From positions 1 to 8,553 of the forward strand of contig JAHHSF010000049.1 of the NCBI GenBank assembly GCA_020025375.1: DNA of 8,553 bases. The letters are read 5' to 3'. The notes under the pieces are model-generated. The model did not search any database, was not told the DNA's origin, and was given only the letters and a program-made list of their open reading frames with translations. This document shows positions 1-4,587 of the stretch, piece after piece (position 1 is the first letter of the stretch; the number at the start of each line of letters is the position of its first letter). The translations under genes were made by a program, and so were the position numbers. The stretch is from Oscillospiraceae bacterium. Its GTDB lineage: Bacteria > Bacillota > Clostridia > Oscillospirales > Oscillospiraceae.

Positions 1-1
1 G

Positions 2-583
2 GCCAAGGTTTTGCAGGAGCGGGTCCGTTCCGAGCTGACACAGCTGGATATGCCCAAGATTCGCTTTGAGGTGGAGTTTGCCCCCAAGCCGAGTGAGATG
101 GATGTCACCGGCATGGACGAGGTCCGCTTTCTTATGTCGGCCAATGTGGGCGAGAATTTGAAGCCCATTGCCAAGGTGGCCTCCGGCGGCGAGTTGGCCC
201 GAATCATGCTGGCCCTCAAAAACGTCCTGGCCGAGAACGACGACGTGACCACCCTCATTTTCGACGAAGTGGACACCGGCGTTTCGGGACGGGCGGCCCA
301 GAAGGTAGGAGAGAAGATGGCCGCCATCGCGGGGCACGCCCAGGTCCTCTGCGTGACTCACCTTCCCCAGATCGCCGCCATGGCGGACACCCACTTTTCG
401 GTGGAAAAGGGGGAGAAGGGCGGACGTACCTATACGAAGGTAGCCGCCTTGGACGAGGAAAAGCGCCGCCAGGAGCTGGCCCGGCTCACCAGCGGAGACC
501 ACGTTACCCCCGCCGCCCTAGCCAGCGCCGGGGAGCTCCTTTCTGCCGCCCGGACGTTCAAGAACAGATCACATGAAACCTGA
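2..583 (+). CDS. recN: DNA repair protein RecN, C-terminal part (5' end outside window)
   Basis: The frame is open from the window edge (codons from base 2) to TGA at 581-583, leaving about 193 codons of a protein that is usually about 550-570 residues. It is the C-terminal half of the SMC-like ATPase head. An ABC signature-type segment (ASGGELARIMLALK) is followed by Walker B (LIFDEVDTGVSG) and the switch-histidine stretch (VLCVTHLPQIAAMAD). RecN is a cytoplasmic SMC-family ATPase that gathers double-strand break ends for recombinational repair. Walker A and the coiled coil must lie upstream of the window. The TTG at base 11 is an internal codon, not a start, because homology to RecN continues to the edge. 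No convincing terminator follows before the tyrS promoter at 664. The family call is secure; the incompleteness is due only to the window cut. Confidence 0.95.
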   Translation, partial: AKVLQERVRSELTQLDMPKIRFEVEFAPKPSEMDVTGMDEVRFLMSANVGENLKPIAKVASGGELARIMLALKNVLAENDDVTTLIFDEVDTGVSGRAAQKVGEKMAAIAGHAQVLCVTHLPQIAAMADTHFSVEKGEKGGRTYTKVAALDEEKRRQELARLTSGDHVTPAALASAGELLSAARTFKNRSHET

Positions 584-663
584 AGGATTGCAGGAAACTC
601 TTTGCGCTATCTTCCAAGCGATGTTCCCATGCGAGGGAGTCTGTCAGTAAAGGAAGAAAAGAT

Positions 664-692
664 TTGACAAATGGGGCAAACTATTTTATAAT
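664..692 (+). promoter_or_regulatory. Consensus sigma-A-type promoter of tyrS
   Basis: TTGACA at 664-669 and TATAAT at 687-692 are both perfect consensus hexamers separated by the optimal 17 bp. Transcription should start near 699-700, immediately before the first strand of T-box stem I (701). Such a strong constitutive promoter fits a gene whose control is exerted afterwards by transcription attenuation in the leader. Confidence 0.92.
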
Positions 693-699
693 TCCACTT

Positions 700-964
700 A
701 CGGCAATGACAAGGCCCAGTAGCGGCCTCCATTCCTGCGCAGAGAGCCCCTGGTTGGTGAAAAGGGGAGAGGAACGGCTGTGAATACCCCTTGGAGCCGA
801 CACCCGAACGACGTGGAGCGTCCAGTAGGCGTGTTCCGGGTGCGCCCGTTACAGCGCGGGAGTGTGCCTGCACTCCTTGAGGCGCCCGCCGTGAGACGGG
901 AGCGAACCAGAGGTGGTACCGCGTATCCACGCCCTCTGTCCATTTGGGACAGAGGGCGTTTTTT
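700..964 (+). promoter_or_regulatory. T-box riboswitch, tyrosine-specific, controlling tyrS
   Basis: The leader RNA senses the charging state of tRNA-Tyr. The base of stem I is CGGC 701-704 with GCCG 796-799, then AAGG 711-714 with CCTT 789-792, leaving UGA/GGA internal bases that resemble the usual kink-turn. An AGTA box (718-721) faces GAA (782-784), and the next triplet, TAC at 785-787, is the tyrosine specifier. The apical part (AG-rich 741-746, CCCC 747-750 with GGGG 764-767) fits the tRNA-elbow-binding region. A second helix pairs about 801-809 with 833-842, and a short stem III pairs 885-888 with 897-900. In the antiterminator, CAGAGG 908-913 pairs with CCTCTG 933-938 and GCG 921-923 with CGC 930-932, exposing the seven-base bulge TGGTACC (914-920). 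TGGT can pair with the tRNA acceptor end ACCA, which requires an A discriminator, as expected for bacterial tRNA-Tyr. Pairing was done by eye. Confidence 0.96.
930..964 (+). terminator. T-box regulated intrinsic terminator
   Basis: A perfect 12-bp stem (930-941 with 947-958, starting CGCCCTCTGTCC) has a five-base loop and is followed directly by six T residues (959-964). Its 5' arm shares bases 930-938 with the antiterminator, so the two structures are mutually exclusive. Uncharged tRNA-Tyr would favour the antiterminator and read-through into tyrS. Confidence 0.95.
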
Positions 965-1099
965 CGTCGGCGGCGAACCATTTGTTCCGTATTACCCGAG
1001 TGGTATTGCCGATGAATGGCCGCAAAAGAAAACTACGAATCCACTCAAAGCCGCGCAACCTCGTATCCGGCAAATGAGAGAAAGTAAGGAGAACGAAAA

Positions 1100-2326
1100 A
1101 TGACTTGTTACGAAGAACTGAAAGCCCGTGGCCTGATCGCCCAGGTCACCAACGAAGAGGAAATTTCCAAGATGATCAATGAGGGGAAGGCCGTGTTCTA
1201 CATCGGCTTTGACCCCACCGCAGACTCCCTCCACGTGGGCCACTTCATGGCCCTGTGCCTCATGAAGCGGCTCCAGATGGCGGGCAACAAGCCCATTGCC
1301 CTCATCGGCGGCGGTACCGGCATGGTGGGCGACCCCTCCGGCCGGACCGATATGCGTTCCATGATGACCGTGGAGACCATCCAGCACAACTGCGACTGCT
1401 TTAAAAAGCAGATGGAGCGGTTTATCGAGTTTGGCGAGGGCAAGGCTATGATGCTCAACAACGCCGAGTGGCTCACCAAGCTCAACTACATTGAGCTTCT
1501 CCGGGACGTGGGTGCCTGCTTCTCGGTGAACAACATGCTCCGGGCTGAGTGCTACAAGCAACGTATGGAAAAGGGCCTGTCCTTCCTGGAGTTCAACTAT
1601 ATGATCATGCAGTCCTACGACTTCTACCACCTGTTCCAGCACTACGGCTGTAACATGCAGTTTGGCGGTGACGACCAGTGGAGCAACATGTTGGGCGGCA
1701 CCGAGCTCATCCGCCGGAAGCTGGGCAAGGATGCCCATGCTATGACCATCACCCTCCTTCTCAACTCCGAGGGCAAGAAGATGGGTAAGACCGCCAAGGG
1801 CGCCGTGTGGCTGGACCCCGATAAGACCTCTCCCTACGACTTCTACCAGTACTGGCGGAACGTGGGCGACGGCGATGTGCTCAAGTGCTTGCGGATGCTC
1901 ACCTTCCTGCCTCTGGAACAGATCGACGAAATGGACAAGTGGGAGGGTTCCCAGCTCAACACCGCCAAGGAGCTTCTGGCTTTTGAGCTGACCAAGCTGG
2001 TCCACGGCGAAGAGGAAGCCGCCAAGGCCCAGGAGGCCGCCAAGGCCCTGTTTGTAGGCGGCGGCGATCTGGCGAACATGCCCACCACCACTCTGACTGC
2101 CGACGACCTCACCGACGGGACGGTGGGCGTGCTGGACCTGCTGGTGAAGTGCAAGCTGGCCCCTTCCAAGAAGGAGGCCCGCCGCCTGGTGGAACAGGGA
2201 GGCGTGGAAGTGAACGGTGAGAAGGTCGCCGATGTGAACGCCCACTATGACACCACCGCCTTTGCCGGGGAGGGCCTCATGGTCAAGAAGGGAAAGAAGG
2301 TCTTTCACCGGGTTCTCATGTGCTAA
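1100..2326 (+). CDS. tyrS: Tyrosyl-tRNA synthetase
   Basis: This is a cytoplasmic class I aminoacyl-tRNA synthetase that activates tyrosine with ATP and transfers it to tRNA-Tyr. The Rossmann-type catalytic domain covers about residues 30-240. It has the HIGH-type motif HVGH (45-48) after IGFDPTADSL, the tyrosine pocket pattern Y167-xxx-Q171-xx-D174, GGDDQW (189-194), and the KMSKS-type loop KMGKT (227-231). An alpha-helical anticodon region follows, then a C-terminal S4 RNA-binding domain from about residue 345 (KKEARRLVEQGGVEVNG). At 408 residues it has the normal family length. ATG at 1100 is supported by AAGGAG at 1086-1091 with an 8-base gap. About 135 leader bases separate the T-box terminator from the start. 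Expression should depend on the upstream T-box, and the gene ends 15 bases before a strong terminator, so it looks monocistronic. Confidence 0.98.
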   Translation: MTCYEELKARGLIAQVTNEEEISKMINEGKAVFYIGFDPTADSLHVGHFMALCLMKRLQMAGNKPIALIGGGTGMVGDPSGRTDMRSMMTVETIQHNCDCFKKQMERFIEFGEGKAMMLNNAEWLTKLNYIELLRDVGACFSVNNMLRAECYKQRMEKGLSFLEFNYMIMQSYDFYHLFQHYGCNMQFGGDDQWSNMLGGTELIRRKLGKDAHAMTITLLLNSEGKKMGKTAKGAVWLDPDKTSPYDFYQYWRNVGDGDVLKCLRMLTFLPLEQIDEMDKWEGSQLNTAKELLAFELTKLVHGEEEAAKAQEAAKALFVGGGDLANMPTTTLTADDLTDGTVGVLDLLVKCKLAPSKKEARRLVEQGGVEVNGEKVADVNAHYDTTAFAGEGLMVKKGKKVFHRVLMC

Positions 2327-2341
2327 AACCAAAGATATTTC

Positions 2342-2382
2342 AAGGCCGGTGTGGGGCAGTCACACCGGCCTTTCTGTTTTTT
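2342..2382 (+). terminator. Intrinsic terminator of tyrS, possibly bidirectional
   Basis: A perfect 12-bp stem, AAGGCCGGTGTG (2342-2353) with its complement at 2361-2372, has a 7-base loop and is followed by TCTGTTTTTT, with six T residues at 2377-2382. It lies between convergent tyrS and dapA. On the minus strand the stem is followed by only a weak U-tract (GAAATATCTTT), so termination of the asd-dapA message here is possible but less certain. Confidence 0.93.
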
Positions 2383-2392
2383 AACTTATGTA

Positions 2393-3295
2393 TCAGGCTG
2401 TTTTCAGCAACCCCGCCCCACGGAGGGCGTTCTTTAGCTTTGCCAGATTCTCCGGCCCCATTTCGTACAGAGGCGGACGGAGGGCGCCCACGTCCATCCC
2501 CAGTAGGTTCATGGCGGTCTTTACCGGGATGGGGTTGACCTCGGAGAAAAGGGCATCCAGAAGAGGGAGGAGGTCCTGTTGGAGCTCGGCGGCCTCCCGG
2601 AACTGCTCGGTCAGGCAGAGGTGGGTGATCTGGGCCATGGTCTTGGGGGCCAGGTTGGAGCATACCGAAATAGCGCCCTTGGCTCCAAGAGCCATCATGG
2701 GAACGATCTGGTCGTCATTCCCCGACCAGACGGCAAAATCCTCCCCGCATAGGCGGCGGGTGCGGGCGACGAGGGACAGGTCCCCGGAGGCCTCCTTGAC
2801 CCCGTTGAACTGTGGGTTCATAGCCAGAGTCTGATAGGTCTCCGCCGTGAAGGAGAGCCCGGTGCGGGATGGGACGTTGTAGAGGATGATTGGAAGGTCC
2901 ACTTTTGCCGCGATGGCCTCATAATGGGCAATGAGGCCCGCCTGGGTGGTCTTGTTGTAATAGGGTGTGACGATGAGGAGGGCATCCGCCCCGGAATCCT
3001 GAGCGGCCTGACTGAGGTAGATGGCGCGGTTTGTGTCGTTGGCCCCGGTCCCGGCCAGGACAGGGACCCGGCCATGGGTGTACTTGCAACAGAAATCCAC
3101 GGCATTGAGATGCTCCCGGACGCTCAATGTGGCGCTTTCCCCGGTGGTGCCGCAGATACAGAGGGCGTCAGCCCCCTGGGTAATTTGCCGGTCGATGCAC
3201 TCGGCCAGGCGGGTGGTACTGAGTGCGCCGCTCTTTTCAAATGGGGTGACAAGGGCGGTGCAGACGCCGGTGAAGACAGCTTCACGACGGGTCAA
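2393..3295 (-). CDS. dapA: 4-hydroxy-tetrahydrodipicolinate synthase
   Basis: A cytoplasmic TIM-barrel Schiff-base aldolase that condenses pyruvate with aspartate semialdehyde, the first committed step towards diaminopimelate and lysine. With the TTG start at 3295 it has 300 residues, normal for DapA. Catalytic features are T50-T51 in GTTGES, the second tyrosine of YYNKTTQ (Y113), Y139 and R144 in LYNVPSRTG, and the Schiff-base lysine K167 in GVKEASGD. The start was chosen because AAGGAGG lies 8 bases upstream (3310-3304) and because VFTGVCTALVTPF then begins at the usual distance. A GTG at 3331 stays in frame, but the Shine-Dalgarno would then fall inside the gene. Only five bases separate it from the asd stop, so it is cotranscribed with the gene that makes its substrate. 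The gene stops 20 bases from the terminator shared with tyrS. Confidence 0.97.
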   Translation of the reverse strand: MTRREAVFTGVCTALVTPFEKSGALSTTRLAECIDRQITQGADALCICGTTGESATLSVREHLNAVDFCCKYTHGRVPVLAGTGANDTNRAIYLSQAAQDSGADALLIVTPYYNKTTQAGLIAHYEAIAAKVDLPIILYNVPSRTGLSFTAETYQTLAMNPQFNGVKEASGDLSLVARTRRLCGEDFAVWSGNDDQIVPMMALGAKGAISVCSNLAPKTMAQITHLCLTEQFREAAELQQDLLPLLDALFSEVNPIPVKTAMNLLGMDVGALRPPLYEMGPENLAKLKNALRGAGLLKTA

Positions 3296-3300
3296 AGAGC

Positions 3301-4386
3301 TTACCTCCTTGTGATGTATCCCTCCGCGCACAGAAGTTCGGCCAGCAGGACGCCGCCACCGGCCGCGCCCCGCAGGGTGTTGTGAGAGAGGGAGACGAAC
3401 TTGTAGTCATACTGGGTGTCGGGGCGCAGGCGGCCCACCGAGATCGCCATACCACCCTCCAGATTCCGGTCCAGCTTGGACTGGGGGCGGTCGGCCTCCT
3501 CAAAATAGTGGAGGAACTGCTTGGGGGCGGAGGGGAGGTCCAGCTCCTGGGCCCGGCCCCGGAAGGAGGCCCAAAGCTCCTTTATCTCCTCTATGGAGGG
3601 CTTCTTCCGGAAGGTGACGAAGACGGCGGCGGTGTGGCCGTTAGAGACGGGGACCCGGAGGCATTGAGCGGTGATGACGGGGGAGGTAGCGGCCTTAATC
3701 ACCCCATTTTCCACTGTGCCCCAGACCTTCAGGGGTTCCTTCTCGCTCTTCTCCTCCTCTCCGCCAATGTAGGGGATGAGGTTATCCACCATCTCGGGCC
3801 AGGTTTCGAAGGTCTTGCCAGCCCCGGAGATGGCCTGATAGGTACAGACCAGCACCTTCTCCAGGCCGAACTTCCGGAGAGGGTGGAGGGCGGGAACGTA
3901 GCTCTGGATGGAGCAGTTGGATTTTACCGCAATAAAGCCCCGCTGGGTGCCCAGACGCTTGCGCTGAGAGGGGATGACCTGAATGTGCTCGGGGTTAATC
4001 TCGGGGACCACCATGGGAACGTCGTCCGTCCAGCGGTGGGCGGAGTTGTTGGAAATCACGGGGCACTCCAGCTTGGCGTACCGCTCCTCCAGAGCGAGGA
4101 TTTCCTCCTTCTTCATGTCCACGGCGGAGAAGACGAAGTCCACCTGGGCAGCCACTTGCTCCGCATCGGCCACCGCATCCAGAACTACCAGCTTCTTCAC
4201 TGCCTCCGGCATGGGAACCTCCATGGCCCAGCGGGGGCCCACGGCTTCCTCATAGGTCTTGCCCGCAGAGCGGGCGCTGGCGGCCACCACCGCGAGCGTG
4301 AACCAGGGATGCTTCTCCATGAGCGTTACGAAACGCTGGCCCACCATGCCCGTGGCGCCGATGACGCCGACTTTGTACTTTTCCAT
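3301..4386 (-). CDS. asd: Aspartate-semialdehyde dehydrogenase, archaeal/fungal-like type
   Basis: Catalyses NADPH-dependent reductive dephosphorylation of L-4-aspartyl phosphate to aspartate semialdehyde, the branch point to lysine/diaminopimelate, threonine and methionine. The N-terminal Rossmann fold has GATGMVGQ (10-17). The catalytic cysteine is C158 in KSNCSIQ, and the acid/base histidine is H251 in RVPVSNGH. At 361 residues, with these motif contexts, it resembles the archaeal/yeast branch of the family rather than the E. coli Asd branch, judging by recall of motifs rather than alignment. ATG 4386 has AGGAGG at 4400-4395, 8 bases upstream. The gene leads a two-gene operon with dapA, whose Shine-Dalgarno overlaps its 3' end. 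Candidate promoters lie at 4467-4542 on the minus strand, and the leader of the longer transcript carries a terminator-like hairpin (4481-4450). Confidence 0.96.
   Translation of the reverse strand: MEKYKVGVIGATGMVGQRFVTLMEKHPWFTLAVVAASARSAGKTYEEAVGPRWAMEVPMPEAVKKLVVLDAVADAEQVAAQVDFVFSAVDMKKEEILALEERYAKLECPVISNNSAHRWTDDVPMVVPEINPEHIQVIPSQRKRLGTQRGFIAVKSNCSIQSYVPALHPLRKFGLEKVLVCTYQAISGAGKTFETWPEMVDNLIPYIGGEEEKSEKEPLKVWGTVENGVIKAATSPVITAQCLRVPVSNGHTAAVFVTFRKKPSIEEIKELWASFRGRAQELDLPSAPKQFLHYFEEADRPQSKLDRNLEGGMAISVGRLRPDTQYDYKFVSLSHNTLRGAAGGGVLLAELLCAEGYITRR
3304..3310 (-). promoter_or_regulatory. Ribosome binding site that fixes the dapA TTG start
   Basis: AAGGAGG on the minus strand lies 8 bases upstream of TTG 3295-3293 and overlaps the last codons of asd. 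It is the strongest Shine-Dalgarno in the junction, so dapA is probably translated from TTG, with possible translational coupling to asd termination at 3301. Confidence 0.85.
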
Positions 4387-4449
4387 GACAAGGACCTCCT
4401 ATTATCTTTCGTTAAAATAGTCTATGTTGCCATTTGCCGTGACGTGCGG

Positions 4450-4481
4450 AAAAAGAAGCGGTTGAATTTAGACGCCGCTTC
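4450..4481 (-). terminator. Terminator-like hairpin in the asd leader / dyad over a promoter
   Basis: Read on the minus strand, GAAGCGG (4481-4475) pairs perfectly with CCGCTTC (4461-4455) around a 13-base loop and is followed by five T (4454-4450). Using part of the U-tract, the stem can be extended by A-U and G-U pairs to about 11. It would lie about 25 bases into an asd transcript starting near 4507, so it could attenuate the asd-dapA message. As DNA it is an inverted repeat flanking the -35 element of the opposite-strand promoter, so an operator is the alternative. I see no sensor domain large enough for a lysine riboswitch. Confidence 0.45.
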
Positions 4482-4490
4482 CTCTATAAT
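4462..4490 (+). promoter_or_regulatory. Candidate sigma-A-type promoter of the spoIID-like gene operon
   Basis: TTGAAT (4462-4467) and a perfect TATAAT (4485-4490) are spaced 17 bp apart, giving a start near 4497 and a leader of about 90 bases before GTG 4588. The hexamers are housekeeping-like. I do not see a sporulation sigma-E pattern here. The -35 lies in the loop of the inverted repeat 4455-4481. Confidence 0.75.
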
Positions 4491-4495
4491 GTCAA
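4467..4495 (-). promoter_or_regulatory. Candidate proximal promoter of asd-dapA
   Basis: On the minus strand, a second perfect TTGACA (4495-4490) is followed after 17 bp by a weaker TCTAAA (4472-4467). It would start near 4460, inside the inverted repeat, giving a message without the complete hairpin. The last base of this -35 box is the last base of the opposing TATAAT. It may be an alternative to the distal promoter or inactive. Confidence 0.35.
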
Positions 4496-4513
4496 AATAG
4501 ATATATTTTTGTC

Positions 4514-4542
4514 ATACTAGCACAATCCCCGGCGACTGTCAA
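4514..4542 (-). promoter_or_regulatory. Candidate distal promoter of asd-dapA
   Basis: On the minus strand, TTGACA (4542-4537), a 17-bp spacer and TAGTAT (4519-4514) predict a start near 4507 and a leader of about 120 bases. The transcript would run leftwards across the spoIID-like gene promoter and contain the hairpin at 4481-4450. Confidence 0.65.
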
Positions 4543-4587
4543 TTTTGAGTTGCCTGTGGGATTGAAGCGGGGGATAGGAGAAATACC

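Noticed and set aside
584..663. Terminator or small gene between recN and the tyrS promoter
   Set aside because: Only weak 4-bp dyads without T-tracts and a nine-codon frame near 620 are visible, and nothing supports either call.
607..1103. Open frames on both strands across the tyrS leader
   Set aside because: They coincide with the structured T-box RNA, have Arg/Pro-rich compositions typical of non-coding GC-rich DNA, and have no supported ribosome binding site.
992..2332. A 446-codon open frame on the minus strand covering tyrS
   Set aside because: It lies antisense to a gene with unmistakable synthetase motifs and exists because tyrS rarely uses codons whose complement is a stop. The translation is rich in His/Val/Gly/Leu with no family pattern. 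Similar long antisense frames lie over asd (3382-4500 plus), queA (6172-7449 minus) and tgt (7235-8326 minus), as expected from GC-biased codon use.
4387..4507. Lysine riboswitch in the asd leader
   Set aside because: The leader of even the longer predicted transcript is about 120 bases, shorter than an L-box aptamer, and only about 25 bases precede the hairpin. I see none of the usual multi-helix arrangement.
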